Positions 8,806 to 18,591 are shown, counted from the stretch's first letter. The stretch is 64,000 bases of DNA from Paenibacillus phocaeensis (GCF_900021165.1 NZ_FCOQ01000030.1:62001-126000), one strand, 5' to 3'. Made by a program: numbers and translations. Notes: generated by a model not told the origin, from the sequence alone.

Positions 8806-10443
8806 TTATTTATTCCCGTAAAGCTCGTTCACCGCCCTGGTTACTTCCTCTCCCCCCGCCGTGCTCCAGTTCTGAACAACCGTGTCAAAGTAATCGATAT
8901 CCGCCGAACCCATAATGATTTTGGTAAAGCCTTCGGTCAGGATATCGTCAAGTGTGGAGCCGTACTTCGCCAGTTGCTCCGGCGGCGCTCCCTTAAGTCC
9001 GCTCTCGATATATTCACCGTTGTCCAGCACCTGCTTCGCGATGCTGTAGGCATTCTTTGGCGCTCCTTGCTGGAGATAGTCGCCGACAGCCGCCGGTGTC
9101 CCATTCTTCATGAACTCCAGGCTGTTGTTATACTTCTGCCACATGCCGCTGGTGGTAAACGCACTCGTATCGTTGGTCTTTAACGCTTCGCTGACCCGCT
9201 CAAATTGCACGTAATCCGTTTGCGGGTTAATAATCTTGAAAGCGCCGGTCACATGGGCGATATCCTTGTCCAGGAAGGCTGATAACGTTTCTGGCGTTTC
9301 ATGCTCCACTCCTTCGTCCAACATTTGGGCATAGAAGTTCAGCAGCTTGATTGCCGCTTCCGGATGAGCGAAATTTTTATTCACCACGGTGTATACACTG
9401 TTCGCAAAAAAGAAGGAATGCACCGGGTTCTTGCCGTCCACGGTCGGGATATTATAGGGGTAGAAGATGGCGTCCTTTCCCTGGTTCGTGATCAGGTCGA
9501 CCCCCGGATTGTATCCCCACCACTGATAGTAAGGCTGCATGCCAGCTTTGCCGGACACAATGCCCGCATTCATGGCGCTGAAGTCTTTGATCGGAAACTC
9601 CGGATCAAGGATTCCCAGCTTGAACCATTCTGCCCACTCGGCGATCGCGTCCTTCATTTCGGGCTGCACCGAACCGTAGACAAGCTGACCGTTTTCGTCC
9701 GGAATCCACGTATCCGGATGCGCTCCCCAGCCGATGGCAAGCAGGTTCAGATAATCGAGCGTTTGGTCTATAGCCAAACCGTATCCGCCATAGGCTTCTT
9801 TGAATTTGAGCGCCATATTTTTGACATCTTCCATCGTTTTGGGATCCGGCAGTCCCAGTTCTTCCTTCCAATCGTTACGGATCCACAGGAAATCGGGCTG
9901 ATCGATATAACCCCATTGCAATTGCGGAATACCGTACAACTTGCCGTCTTTCATCCCGGATTCATAGCTGGAACGATCGGCTTCCATATATCCTTTAATC
10001 CTGTCGGAAGCATATTGATCGAATACTTCCGTCAAGTCCATGATCATGTCGGCTTTGATCAATTGCTGAAGCTGTGAAGCGTTTACATGAAATACGTCGG
10101 GTAATTTGTTCGACGAGATCGCCAGATTCAACTTCGTGTCATATTCGTCGGTTACCCAGTCCGTCACGACATTGATGTTAAGACGGTCTTTGTAAGCTCT
10201 TGTCCATATATTATGCGTCATGTCGTCTCCCGCGGGAAACTGGGCAGATGAATACTCGGCTCTTACCGTATGCACCGTAACGGGATCCTTATAGGCCCCG
10301 AAAGCATAATCCACCTCGCCGTTCTCACCCACCTCCTGAACGGCGGGACTGGGCGTTGCTTTCGGCACAGCGCTTGTTCCTCCGCATGCCGAAAGCAATG
10401 CAATTGCGGCGGCCATAGTTAAGGAAAGAAAAGACTTTTTCAT
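8806..10443 (-). CDS. Extracellular sugar-binding lipoprotein (LplA/LipO type)
   Basis: A 545-residue solute-binding protein. The N-terminus has a lipoprotein signal ending in the lipobox LLSAC (C20), so the mature protein is lipid-anchored outside the membrane. The length and the PDFLWIRNDWKEELGLPDP segment match the large binding proteins that go with LplB/LplC permeases. GGGGGAGG precedes the ATG. It heads the transporter operon, 184 bp downstream of the YesM-type kinase, with candidate regulator repeats in that gap. The likely ligand is an oligosaccharide. Confidence 0.92.
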   Translation of the reverse strand: MKKSFLSLTMAAAIALLSACGGTSAVPKATPSPAVQEVGENGEVDYAFGAYKDPVTVHTVRAEYSSAQFPAGDDMTHNIWTRAYKDRLNINVVTDWVTDEYDTKLNLAISSNKLPDVFHVNASQLQQLIKADMIMDLTEVFDQYASDRIKGYMEADRSSYESGMKDGKLYGIPQLQWGYIDQPDFLWIRNDWKEELGLPDPKTMEDVKNMALKFKEAYGGYGLAIDQTLDYLNLLAIGWGAHPDTWIPDENGQLVYGSVQPEMKDAIAEWAEWFKLGILDPEFPIKDFSAMNAGIVSGKAGMQPYYQWWGYNPGVDLITNQGKDAIFYPYNIPTVDGKNPVHSFFFANSVYTVVNKNFAHPEAAIKLLNFYAQMLDEGVEHETPETLSAFLDKDIAHVTGAFKIINPQTDYVQFERVSEALKTNDTSAFTTSGMWQKYNNSLEFMKNGTPAAVGDYLQQGAPKNAYSIAKQVLDNGEYIESGLKGAPPEQLAKYGSTLDDILTEGFTKIIMGSADIDYFDTVVQNWSTAGGEEVTRAVNELYGNK

Positions 10444-10516
10444 AGTACCTCCCCCTAAACGCGTGTAATTGAGTCCTCTACATTGTAAGAAACCCGGCTG
10501 ACGGACGAATACTATC

Positions 10517-10546
10517 GTTTTTGACTTTTTCTTTTGCTTTTTTGAC
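10517..10546 (-). promoter_or_regulatory. Candidate activator repeats upstream of the sugar-binding gene
   Basis: On the minus strand GTCAAAAA occurs twice in direct orientation with starts exactly 21 bp apart (10546 and 10525), two helical turns, as AraC-type activators often need. The inner copy ends a few bases upstream of a weak -35 region and a TACAAT -10-like box near 10480. A third copy in the opposite orientation lies at 10605-10614. The YesN-type regulator encoded at 12429-14027 is the natural candidate to bind here. Confidence 0.45.
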
Positions 10547-10627
10547 CTTCTGGCCAGGGAGGAAGAAGCGGCTATGTCTATCGGTAAAGAAAATGAAACT
10601 TTCAGTCAAAAAAGTGCAATGTGGCCC

Positions 10628-12424
10628 TTATACTTCCTCGGCCGAACCTGCCTCCCGCTTCCCGACGGGACCGGGCAAACCGTACTCTTCGGGAAAGGCG
10701 ATTCGGAAGAGGCTCCCTTCCCCCGGAAATGTACAGAAACGGATAGATTGCCTGTGCCCGGAGAACAGTTGGATTCTGCGCTGGACATTCAATAGTCCGA
10801 TGCCTCCCTCGCGAACCTGTTCCCCGCTGAGCAGCCGCTCTACCAGCCGGACGGTCTCCTCATCCATCCCGGCCCCGTTGTCGCAAACATAGATTGCGAT
10901 GGCGCCGGATTCCCGGGTGATCCGTACCGAGATGATGCCGCCTTCTTCCATCGAAGCCAGGCCGTGAAAAATCGCATTTTCAACGAGAGGCTGCAAAATA
11001 AGCTTCGGAATCCGGCAAGACCGCAAGCTTTCGTCGGCCTCGATGTCCATTCGAATGCGATTGTAATAGCGGACGTTCTGGATCGTCATGTAATTCCGGA
11101 GATTGTCCAGCTCTTCACCGATGCTGGCCGCCGCTCCTTCGGCCCGGGCCGCATACCTTAACATCGAGATCAGCGAATCCGTCATGATTACGATCTTCTC
11201 TGCCCGCTGCAAGGAGGCGATCCACTTCACGGTTGCCAGTGTATTGTAGAGAAAATGGGGATTGATCTGCGATTGCAGCGCCCTCATCTCCGCCGCCGCT
11301 TTCTCTACCTCATCCTTTTGGATTTGCTCGACCAGCCGTTTCAATTCATGGGACATCCGATTAAAACGGACGGCCAGGAGACCGAATTCGTCCCGGGACT
11401 TAATGTCGCCCACTTGCTCAAATTGGCCCATCTCAACATGAAGGATGCCGTTCATCAAGCTTTTGACCGGGCGGGTAATGAAGCTGGACAGGAACAGAGA
11501 GATGAGAATGAGGAACAACAGCATCAGAAGCGCGAATTGAATCATGCGATGCTGCAGGGCATATCCTTCAGCGGACAGCTCGCTCATCGGAATATAGAGG
11601 AAGGTCGTCCAGCGTTGCCGGTCGAACGGGCTTTGCACCAGGATATGATCCGATTCGTCCGGACGGACGGTTTCGGCAAACTTCCGTCCCAGCAATCGCT
11701 CATCGGCGTTGTAGATAATGTTGTCGGATTCGTCCACAATCGTGAATCGGGAGCTCAGCGCCTGCTGGAGGCGGGTATTGACAACGTCGATGATGCCCAG
11801 GTCTATACTCACGACCATAATGCCCAGCACGGTTCCACTGTTGATATCCAGTATTTTCCGGGCATGTGCAATAGCCGCTTTGTTCGGCTTGACTTGCTTA
11901 TCGACATGCGTGTCTATAGTCATCATCCGACTGCTTGAAGCCTCAAAGAAGCGAAACCACTCTTCCTCCTTCGCACTGTAGCTGTCATCGTATTCCAAGC
12001 CGTTGCTGATGAACAGATCTTTGCCTCCGTTCAGATTGTAGATGTAAATGGATATCTCGCTGTCTTTCAGCAAAATGTAATTCATGAGCATCCCGCGAGC
12101 TTCATCCGCGTTATCATCGCTGTCGTCGCGCAAATAATCCTGAATCGGATAGTTGGCCTTGTCTGCCGCCTGGGTCCCGCTGCTGATGCCGAAGCTGGAG
12201 ACAAGGGTCAGTTTCTCAATTTCTTTCAAATACTCGTCGATGCGGATATTCGTCTGTTTGGCCAAATCCACAAGCAGCTCCCTGTACTTCGTTTCCAGCA
12301 GCCGCTGTGAGGAGGTATAAGCATTGATGGTGATGACAAAGATCGGAATGATCACAACGATGAGGCATAAGATGACAATTTTGACCTTGATGCTGATAAA
12401 CCGCTTTCCCTCGAAATCACGCAT
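10628..12424 (-). CDS. Sensor histidine kinase, YesM type
   Basis: A 598-residue membrane kinase: helix at about 15-37, extracellular sensor of roughly 240 residues, a second helix, HAMP, then the His_kinase domain with the phosphoacceptor in QSQINPHFLYNTL and a HATPase with LQPLVENAIFHG and DNGAGMDE. This is the YesM class that senses extracellular sugars. AGGAGGTGA directly before the ATG at 12424 fixes the start; that site overlaps the last codons of the regulator gene, leaving a 4-bp gap. It is probably regulator of the transporter genes downstream. Confidence 0.93.
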   Translation of the reverse strand: MRDFEGKRFISIKVKIVILCLIVVIIPIFVITINAYTSSQRLLETKYRELLVDLAKQTNIRIDEYLKEIEKLTLVSSFGISSGTQAADKANYPIQDYLRDDSDDNADEARGMLMNYILLKDSEISIYIYNLNGGKDLFISNGLEYDDSYSAKEEEWFRFFEASSSRMMTIDTHVDKQVKPNKAAIAHARKILDINSGTVLGIMVVSIDLGIIDVVNTRLQQALSSRFTIVDESDNIIYNADERLLGRKFAETVRPDESDHILVQSPFDRQRWTTFLYIPMSELSAEGYALQHRMIQFALLMLLFLILISLFLSSFITRPVKSLMNGILHVEMGQFEQVGDIKSRDEFGLLAVRFNRMSHELKRLVEQIQKDEVEKAAAEMRALQSQINPHFLYNTLATVKWIASLQRAEKIVIMTDSLISMLRYAARAEGAAASIGEELDNLRNYMTIQNVRYYNRIRMDIEADESLRSCRIPKLILQPLVENAIFHGLASMEEGGIISVRITRESGAIAIYVCDNGAGMDEETVRLVERLLSGEQVREGGIGLLNVQRRIQLFSGHRQSIRFCTFPGEGSLFRIAFPEEYGLPGPVGKREAGSAEEV

Positions 12425-12428
12425 GGGC

Positions 12429-14027
12429 TCACCTCCTGAATTCCTCCGGGCTGACACCAACAATCTTCTTGAAGATTTTGCTGAAATACGTGTAATTATG
12501 ATAGCCAACTTTGTCCGCCACTTCGTACACTTTGTATTTTCGGCTCTCCAGAAAACCCTTGGCCCGCTCGATTCTCACCCGCGTAAGATAGGAAATGAAA
12601 TTCTCGCCTTTCTCCTGCTTGAACACCCTGCTTAAATAGGAGGGATTTACATTGATCTGGCTAGCGACGCTTTGCAGTGAAATATCCTCCGCGTAATAGC
12701 GCTGAATCATCTGCACCGCCCGTTCTGCATGGCTCAGTTGCTCCTCATGGCCTCCCTCCGCAAAAAATATCCTTCTCGTGAATGACACGAGAACACGATG
12801 CATCCCTTCCAGCGTCTCTTCCCGCAGCAGCGCTTCAAACGGAGAAACGACGGAGGAAGCAAGGAGGGAGCGGTTCCGATAGGACAGGCAGGCGCTCGCT
12901 GCTTCCGCCAGGCGGATGTAGGCTTCTCTGACCCCCCGTTCATCTGTCCTGCGGTATGCAAACCCGTTGCGAACTCGATCGAGGAACCCGATTGCTTTCG
13001 CCTCGTCGCCTTCTTCCAACACGGTCAGGAAAGCGTAAACCTGTTCTTCGGGCAGACCGTCCGCCTGTTCGTTCGCGGACTCCGGCAAGCCGGCCTCGTC
13101 GAAGAGAATATGGCCCGTTCCCTCGAAGAAGCGCCTCCGCATGGCAGCGTCCGCTCGCTTGTAAGCCATTCTCAATTCGCGGAACGAGGACACGACGGGA
13201 CCAATACCGATGGACAGCGAGAGGTTCATGAAGTCCTTCACCGTCTCCCGAATGCCGGCACACAGCTGTTCGAGGTCTTCGCGACCGGCCGCCTTCGGCT
13301 CTTCCGCAAGGTTGAGGATCAGCAGATATTCTGCAGAGTTTTCGACGACGATTTCCTTCTTCCATTTCCCGGGGATGAATTCCTCAAGGATATTCACAAT
13401 GGAGAATCGCAGCAGCTTCTCGTCTTGCTCGACGTACTTCTTCCTGACTTCATGGAAGCAGTCCATGCGGAGCTTGACAACCGTCAAGCGCTCGGGCCGG
13501 ATTCGAACGTCCAGCTTCTGAGCTTGTGCCCGGGCTTCCTTTTCGCTCAGCAGCCCGCTGATTAAATCCTTGAACAGGGTTTCTTTCATGTGGGCGAGAC
13601 TTTGCCAGTAATCGGAATCGAACGCAAGCTCCCGGGTTCGTCCTTGGTCCTCCCTCAGCTTCCGCTTGATGTTGTTCAGCAACTCGTCGACGGCTGCTGG
13701 ACTCACCTCGCTTTTGATCAAATAATCAACCGCCCCAAGCTGCATGGCCTCACGGACATAACGAAATTCATCGAAATTGGACAGGACGGCAAATTTACAG
13801 TTTGGCAGCGCTTTCGAAGTTTCGCGGATCAATTGCAAACCGTCCATGATCGGCATTTTGATATCGGTTAGGATCAGGTCGGGTTTGGCGGACAACGCTA
13901 AGTCGTAAGCTTCTTTTCCATTGGAAGCCTCTCCAATCAATTCGATTCCCCTTTCTTTCCCATTGATCAGGGAACGGATCGCAAGGCGCATCAGCATTTC
14001 ATCATCCGCTATGATCAGTTTCAACAT
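12429..14027 (-). CDS. Response regulator with AraC-type DNA-binding domain, YesN type
   Basis: A 532-residue regulator. The N-terminal receiver has the acidic pair at 8-9 and phosphoacceptor D55 in LILTDIKMPIMDG; a long central region (about 140-410) is typical of the large YesN proteins; two helix-turn-helix motifs fill residues 425-532, ending with VGYHNYTYFSKIFKKIVGVSPEEFR. It is partner to the YesM kinase downstream and should activate the sugar transporter operon, perhaps also the divergent alpha-galactosidase gene. A sigma-A-like promoter is visible upstream. Confidence 0.93.
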   Translation of the reverse strand: MLKLIIADDEMLMRLAIRSLINGKERGIELIGEASNGKEAYDLALSAKPDLILTDIKMPIMDGLQLIRETSKALPNCKFAVLSNFDEFRYVREAMQLGAVDYLIKSEVSPAAVDELLNNIKRKLREDQGRTRELAFDSDYWQSLAHMKETLFKDLISGLLSEKEARAQAQKLDVRIRPERLTVVKLRMDCFHEVRKKYVEQDEKLLRFSIVNILEEFIPGKWKKEIVVENSAEYLLILNLAEEPKAAGREDLEQLCAGIRETVKDFMNLSLSIGIGPVVSSFRELRMAYKRADAAMRRRFFEGTGHILFDEAGLPESANEQADGLPEEQVYAFLTVLEEGDEAKAIGFLDRVRNGFAYRRTDERGVREAYIRLAEAASACLSYRNRSLLASSVVSPFEALLREETLEGMHRVLVSFTRRIFFAEGGHEEQLSHAERAVQMIQRYYAEDISLQSVASQINVNPSYLSRVFKQEKGENFISYLTRVRIERAKGFLESRKYKVYEVADKVGYHNYTYFSKIFKKIVGVSPEEFRR

Positions 14028-14066
14028 CGCAGCACCCTCTTCCCTAAGAGTTTCATTTCTAGTTGT

Positions 14067-14095
14067 ACTATAAAGGAGCGCAAAAAAGCTGACAA
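14067..14095 (-). promoter_or_regulatory. Sigma-A-type promoter of the yesN/yesM-like pair
   Basis: On the minus strand TTGTCA (14095-14090) and TATAGT (14072-14067) are separated by 17 bp, close to the vegetative consensus, about 40 bp before the regulator ATG. Confidence 0.65.
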
Positions 14096-14235
14096 CGAGC
14101 CCGGAGCCGTAAATTCCCCTCCCGCTTCATGTAACAACACCGTTCCATGTGCGTACAACTTTCATCCATAGGACGGCGGATGCGAATCATGCTTTAATAC
14201 AGGAGAATCGTACCTAGGAAGGATGGTTAGAGGAA

Positions 14236-15402
14236 ATGAACGAGCAGGAATTGCTGGGTTTGGTCCCGCCGATGGGTTGGAATTCGTGGAATACCTTCAC
14301 ATGGGACATTAACGAGCAGCTGATCCGCGACGTGGCGGACCGTTTCGTTGAGGAGGGATACAAAGAAGCGGGGTATGAGTATATTGTCATCGACGATTGC
14401 TGGAGCCTGAAGGAACGCGACGCGGAAGGCCGGCTCGTGCCGGACCCCGAGAAATTCCCGTCAGGAATGAAAGCGCTGGCCGATTATATTCACGGGAAAG
14501 GCCTGAAGTTCGGGATGTACTCCTGTGTGGGTACCCATACTTGCGCCGGTTTTCCGGGCAGCTTTGAGCATGAGTTTCAGGATGCCGAACAGTTGGCCGA
14601 GTGGGGCGTTGACTTTTTAAAATACGACTATTGCTTCAAACCGCGGAATATTTCCGGAGAGCTGTTGTACAAACGAATGAGCCTGGCCCTGAGAAACTGC
14701 GGACGCAACATTCTGTTCTCGGCATGCAACTGGGGCGAAGACGGGGTGTACAAGTGGGCTCGGGAATCCGGCGCCCATATGTACCGCTCCACCGGAGATA
14801 TCCAGGATAGTTGGGACTCCATCAAAAAGCTAGCATTGTCCCAGCTTGACATGCAATGCTACACGAGCTCTTTCTGCCACAACGATCTGGATATGCTGGT
14901 GGTCGGGATGCACGGGAGCAGCAACAACGATTTCATCGGGCGAATCGGCGGTTGCAGCGATATCGAGTACAAAACCCATTTTGCATTATGGTGCATGATG
15001 GGATCGCCTCTTATGATCGGCTGCGACATCCGTTCCGCCAATCCGGCGACCAAGGATATTTTGCTGAACCCTCACCTGATTGCGATAAATCAGGATACCG
15101 AAAGTCGGGGCGCTTACCGGATCAAGCCGGAACCCCAATGGTTCCATACCGACGAGGTGTTCATGTTGGTGAAGGTTCTCACTGACGGCGATGTAGCCAT
15201 CGGCTTCTTCAACCTCAGTGACGGACAACGCGAAATCTCATTGCAGTTCTGGGACCTCGGGCTGCCGCATGCCTCCGCCTACTCTCTTTCCCTGAAGGAT
15301 TGCTGGACAAACGAGGAGTTAGGCGTGTACACGGAACGCTTTGCACCGACCGTACCGGCCCATGATTGCCTCGTCGTACGTGCAAAGCTCGTCCGGAAAT
15401 GA
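14236..15402 (+). CDS. Alpha-galactosidase, glycoside hydrolase family 27
   Basis: A 388-residue enzyme with GH27 hallmarks: PPMGWNSWNTF (11-21), the nucleophile D131 in LKYDYC, and the acid/base D188 in STGDIQDSW. The family cleaves terminal alpha-1,6-galactosyl residues (melibiose, raffinose, galactomannan) with retention. There is no signal peptide, so it probably acts in the cytoplasm on sugars imported by the transporter at 7-10.4 kb. It is transcribed divergently from the YesN/YesM pair, across a 208-bp intergenic region. A GAGG lies very close to the ATG and an AAGGA lies 12 bp upstream. Some GH27 members are beta-L-arabinopyranosidases, which sequence alone does not exclude. Confidence 0.93.
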   Translation: MNEQELLGLVPPMGWNSWNTFTWDINEQLIRDVADRFVEEGYKEAGYEYIVIDDCWSLKERDAEGRLVPDPEKFPSGMKALADYIHGKGLKFGMYSCVGTHTCAGFPGSFEHEFQDAEQLAEWGVDFLKYDYCFKPRNISGELLYKRMSLALRNCGRNILFSACNWGEDGVYKWARESGAHMYRSTGDIQDSWDSIKKLALSQLDMQCYTSSFCHNDLDMLVVGMHGSSNNDFIGRIGGCSDIEYKTHFALWCMMGSPLMIGCDIRSANPATKDILLNPHLIAINQDTESRGAYRIKPEPQWFHTDEVFMLVKVLTDGDVAIGFFNLSDGQREISLQFWDLGLPHASAYSLSLKDCWTNEELGVYTERFAPTVPAHDCLVVRAKLVRK

Positions 15403-15430
15403 GCGGCAGCCCGACTTGCACCGCTGCGTC

Positions 15431-16285
15431 TTATTTCGTTAGTTCCCCCGCAGGCAGAATCCCTTCGGCAACCAGCGTCTTATACTCCGAAGGGGTAAAT
15501 GACGTTGCCCTTTTAAATACTTTGGAGAAATAGAGCTGATCGTGGTACCCGACCGAATAGGCAACGGCTTTTACGGACAGCTCGGGCCTCTTGAGCAGCT
15601 CGCAGGCTCGTTCCATCCGAAGCGCGGCCACGTAAGCCGAAACCGACTGCCCGGTCGCCTCCTTGAACAGGCGGTACAGATAGCTGCGTTCGACGGAGAC
15701 GAATCGGGCAATCTCCGTCACCGTCAGATCTTCCCTCCAATAGTTGTTGGCGATGTATTCCTTAGCGGCCCATAGATAATCCTGGGAATGAAGCATCGCC
15801 AGGGACGGAAAATATTCGGCGTAATAAGACAACAGCAACCGTAGCTTGGCGGTGGAGCGCAGTCTTTCGAACGGTTTGACGTTGGCGTTCTCCATAATGG
15901 AAAACAACGGGAACAAATCTTCTGCCGATTTGCCTGTTACAGGACAGTCCGGCCTCATGCTGGTCAAGGAGACCAGAGCCCCCGCTTCATCGCCCTTGAA
16001 TTCGATCCATACATACTCCCAGGGATCATCCGGATCGGGATAATAGTAGACTTCGGTCTGGGGAAAAATGATAAAACTTTCATGGGCCTTGAGCGTAAAC
16101 AAATGTTCCTTTGCCCGATAGGTCCCTTGACCTCTAATGATGTAATGAAGGGCGTATACATCCCGAATTCCCGGTCCCCACTTGTGTAAATTCGGCGGTT
16201 TGTGGCCTCCCAGGACGCAAGCCAGGCTGTCGATGCCGTTGCGGGCGGAAGGGGGTGCCGCGGTCGCTCTTTTTATTCTATCCAT
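15431..16285 (-). CDS. AraC family transcriptional regulator
   Basis: A 284-residue regulator with a cupin-like N-terminal sensing domain (YIIRGQGTYRAKEH, WEYVWIEFKG) and a C-terminal double helix-turn-helix (about 185-280) ending in VGYHDQLYFSKVFKRATSFTPSEY. It is the MsmR/RafR-like type that binds sugars directly. The ATG at 16285 has AGGGAG six bases upstream; an upstream TTG at 16300 overlaps that site and is less likely. It is convergent with the alpha-galactosidase gene (28 bp between stops), suggesting a role in the same locus. Confidence 0.9.
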   Translation of the reverse strand: MDRIKRATAAPPSARNGIDSLACVLGGHKPPNLHKWGPGIRDVYALHYIIRGQGTYRAKEHLFTLKAHESFIIFPQTEVYYYPDPDDPWEYVWIEFKGDEAGALVSLTSMRPDCPVTGKSAEDLFPLFSIMENANVKPFERLRSTAKLRLLLSYYAEYFPSLAMLHSQDYLWAAKEYIANNYWREDLTVTEIARFVSVERSYLYRLFKEATGQSVSAYVAALRMERACELLKRPELSVKAVAYSVGYHDQLYFSKVFKRATSFTPSEYKTLVAEGILPAGELTK

Positions 16286-16348
16286 GCGATTCTCCCTCAA
16301 TTGTCGCTATCCCCAAACGTTTACCCCCTCATTCTAGCAAAACAGTGC

Positions 16349-16390
16349 AAAAAAAGCTCTTGAAACCTCCCTTCGGGAAGCTCAAGAGCT
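16349..16390 (-). terminator. Intrinsic terminator after glf
   Basis: AGCTCTTGA pairs with TCAAGAGCT, with an inner TCCC/GGGA pair, and seven T follow on the minus strand. It closes the five-gene glycan operon 42 bp after the mutase gene and shares its outer stem with the terminators at 6923 and 61448. Confidence 0.9.
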
Positions 16391-16431
16391 GCAAAAGCTT
16401 CGGCAGCGCCCTGCCGTTTAAATCCGCGACA

Positions 16432-17544
16432 TTACGTTTCCTTTAAAACGTCCCTGACTCTACTGAGCGCTGCGGCGATAACTTTATCCATATCGTAATA
16501 CTTATACTCGCCGAGGCGCCCGCCGAAGATAACGCGAGGTTCGGCATCGGCCAGCCGTTTGTACTTGGCATACAACTCGCTGTTCGGTTCGTCATTAATC
16601 GGGTAATACGGTTCGTCGCCCGGCTTCCACTCCACGCTGTACTCCCGTGTAATGATCGTCTGCGGCTGCGTGCCGAACTCAAAATGCTTATGCTCGATTA
16701 TGCGTGTATACGGCGTTTCCAAGTCGGTATAATTAACGACCGCATTGCCCTGGTAATTATCCGAATCCAACCGCTCGGTCTCAAAGGTTAAGCTGCGGTA
16801 AGCCAATACGCCAAGCCTGTAATCAAAATAAGCGTCAACCGGCCCGGTGTAAACGACGTGTTCCGCCATCCGGTCCCAGTAGGCTTTGTCGGCAAGATAA
16901 TCCGTTTGCAATTGCAACTCGGCACCCTCGATCATCTTCTCTACCATGGCCGTGTAGCCTCCGATGGGAATCCCTTGGTACGGATCGTTGAAATAATTGT
17001 TATCATAGGTGAAGCGCACCGGCAATCTTCGAATAATGAACGCGGGCAGTTCCTGACAAGTACGCCCCCACTGCTTCTCGGTATAACCGCGGATTAATTT
17101 CTCGTAAATGTCCCGGCCCACCAAGTTCATCGCCTGTTCTTCCAGATTGCGAGGGTGTTCCACAAAACTGTCCTGCCGCTGCTGTTCGATTTTCCGTCTC
17201 GCTTCTTCCGGAGTAACGACTCCCCACATTTGGCGAAAGGTGTTCATATTAAACGGCAAATTGTATAGCTCACCCTTATAGTTCGCCAACGGGCTGTTCG
17301 TAAAGCGGTTAAACTCGGCAAACTGCTGGACATACCGCCAGATTTCCTTATCGTTCGTATGAAAAATATGCGCGCCATACCGGTGAACCTGAATATCCGC
17401 AACCTTTTCCGTGTAGATATTGCCGCCGATATGATTTCGCTTATCCAGGATCAGGCAGGATTTCCCCGCTTTTCTCGCCTCATGGGCGAATACGGCGCCG
17501 TATAGTCCCGCTCCGACGATCAGAAAATCGTATTTTTTTTGCAT
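16432..17544 (-). CDS. glf: UDP-galactopyranose mutase
   Basis: A 370-residue flavoenzyme converting UDP-galactopyranose to UDP-galactofuranose, the donor for galactofuranose-containing surface glycans. The FAD-binding Rossmann motif is VGAGLYG near residue 11, followed by LDKRNHIGGN; family motifs such as VHRYGAHIFHT and GYTEKQWG are present, and the length is typical. The ATG at 17544 has GGAGG eight bases upstream; the TTG at 17559 overlaps that site. It is the last gene of an operon with a GT2 transferase and a GtrA-like membrane protein, fitting surface-glycan decoration. Confidence 0.95.
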   Translation of the reverse strand: MQKKYDFLIVGAGLYGAVFAHEARKAGKSCLILDKRNHIGGNIYTEKVADIQVHRYGAHIFHTNDKEIWRYVQQFAEFNRFTNSPLANYKGELYNLPFNMNTFRQMWGVVTPEEARRKIEQQRQDSFVEHPRNLEEQAMNLVGRDIYEKLIRGYTEKQWGRTCQELPAFIIRRLPVRFTYDNNYFNDPYQGIPIGGYTAMVEKMIEGAELQLQTDYLADKAYWDRMAEHVVYTGPVDAYFDYRLGVLAYRSLTFETERLDSDNYQGNAVVNYTDLETPYTRIIEHKHFEFGTQPQTIITREYSVEWKPGDEPYYPINDEPNSELYAKYKRLADAEPRVIFGGRLGEYKYYDMDKVIAAALSRVRDVLKET

Positions 17545-17560
17545 CAGAGAAGCCTCCAAG

Positions 17561-18577
17561 TCAGTTGAATCCGACGACCTTTTGCGTGATTTTGTACACG
17601 CCGATCGAAATGCCGCGTCCGATACGGCCCGGCAGGCTGAGCAGCCGCCCCATCATGCCGCATCGCAAGCGATGGTATAACTCCAGATCATAGTCCATAA
17701 TGAATTGCCAAAACGCTCGTTTTTTGAGCAAATTTTCGGTCGAGCCCGAACGGATCAGCAGAATCGTCGAAATCATCGTGACGATCTCCAGATGATGGTA
17801 TAAATAGTGACGCAGTTTACTGCTGCGCACGCTCGCCAAATCGATCTGCTCGATCATCAGCTTGTTCACCTTCAACTGCTGATCGATCCGGGCGATCATC
17901 ACCCGCTCATTAACCGATTGATCGTCTCGTCCGATATAATAGCGATAAAAATCGACGTTAAGATAATAGAGATTTTTTACGTGGGGCAAAGGCATCGTCA
18001 CATACAAATTGTCGACATAAAACGTATGTTTGGGCAGGGTCAACCCGCACTCCCGCAGCAACGCGGTCCGGTAAATGAGCGAATGCATCATCAAGTACTG
18101 GCCTTTGCGGAAGCGGCCGATCTCCTCCCAGGTCAACACCCGGTTTTCCGGCAGCACATTTCCATATTTCATGACTTTTTTGTACTTGGCGCCTTCTTTT
18201 TCATAAACATAATTGCTGACCAGCAAATCGACGGGTTGCCGCTCAAGGACCAGGCGTTCCAGAACCGCCACAATTTCCAAGTAAGCGCTGGTGTCTACCC
18301 AATCATCGCTGTCAACCACTTTCATATATAAACCGCTGGCCTGCCTGATTCCGGCGTTGACCGCTTCGCCATGCCCACCGTTGGGCTGATGAATCGATTT
18401 GATGATGGAAGGATACTTTGCGGCGTAATCGTCTGCAATCTCTCCGGTCTTGTCGCTTGAACCGTCGTTTACTATCAGGATCTCCACGCTTTCCCCGCCA
18501 GGCAGTAAGGACTCGATGCAGGATCTCATATAATCTTGTGAATTATAGCAAGGAATAACGACTGATAATAGCTTCAT
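17561..18577 (-). CDS. Glycosyltransferase family 2
   Basis: A 338-residue GT-A fold transferase: SVVIPCYNSQDYM at the start, NDGSSDKT nucleotide-binding segment, QPNGGHGEAVNAGI, and the metal-binding DSDDW. The C-terminal ~90 residues are basic and may associate with the membrane, but no clear helix spans it. The start could be ATG 18577 or GTG 18583; AAAAGG lies upstream of both. It sits between a GtrA-like protein and the galactofuranose mutase gene, so a galactofuranosyl or other sugar transfer onto a surface polymer or lipid is a reasonable inference; donor and acceptor are not proven. Confidence 0.9.
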   Translation of the reverse strand: MKLLSVVIPCYNSQDYMRSCIESLLPGGESVEILIVNDGSSDKTGEIADDYAAKYPSIIKSIHQPNGGHGEAVNAGIRQASGLYMKVVDSDDWVDTSAYLEIVAVLERLVLERQPVDLLVSNYVYEKEGAKYKKVMKYGNVLPENRVLTWEEIGRFRKGQYLMMHSLIYRTALLRECGLTLPKHTFYVDNLYVTMPLPHVKNLYYLNVDFYRYYIGRDDQSVNERVMIARIDQQLKVNKLMIEQIDLASVRSSKLRHYLYHHLEIVTMISTILLIRSGSTENLLKKRAFWQFIMDYDLELYHRLRCGMMGRLLSLPGRIGRGISIGVYKITQKVVGFN

Positions 18578-18591
18578 GTTCACACAACCTT

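Noticed and set aside
9301-10077. Plus-strand frame of 258 codons opposite the sugar-binding lipoprotein gene
   Set aside because: Antisense shadow; no start signal and no domain.
15403-15430. Terminator between the alpha-galactosidase and AraC genes
   Set aside because: AGCGG/CCGCT-type pairing is weak and mostly overlaps coding sequence; not convincing.
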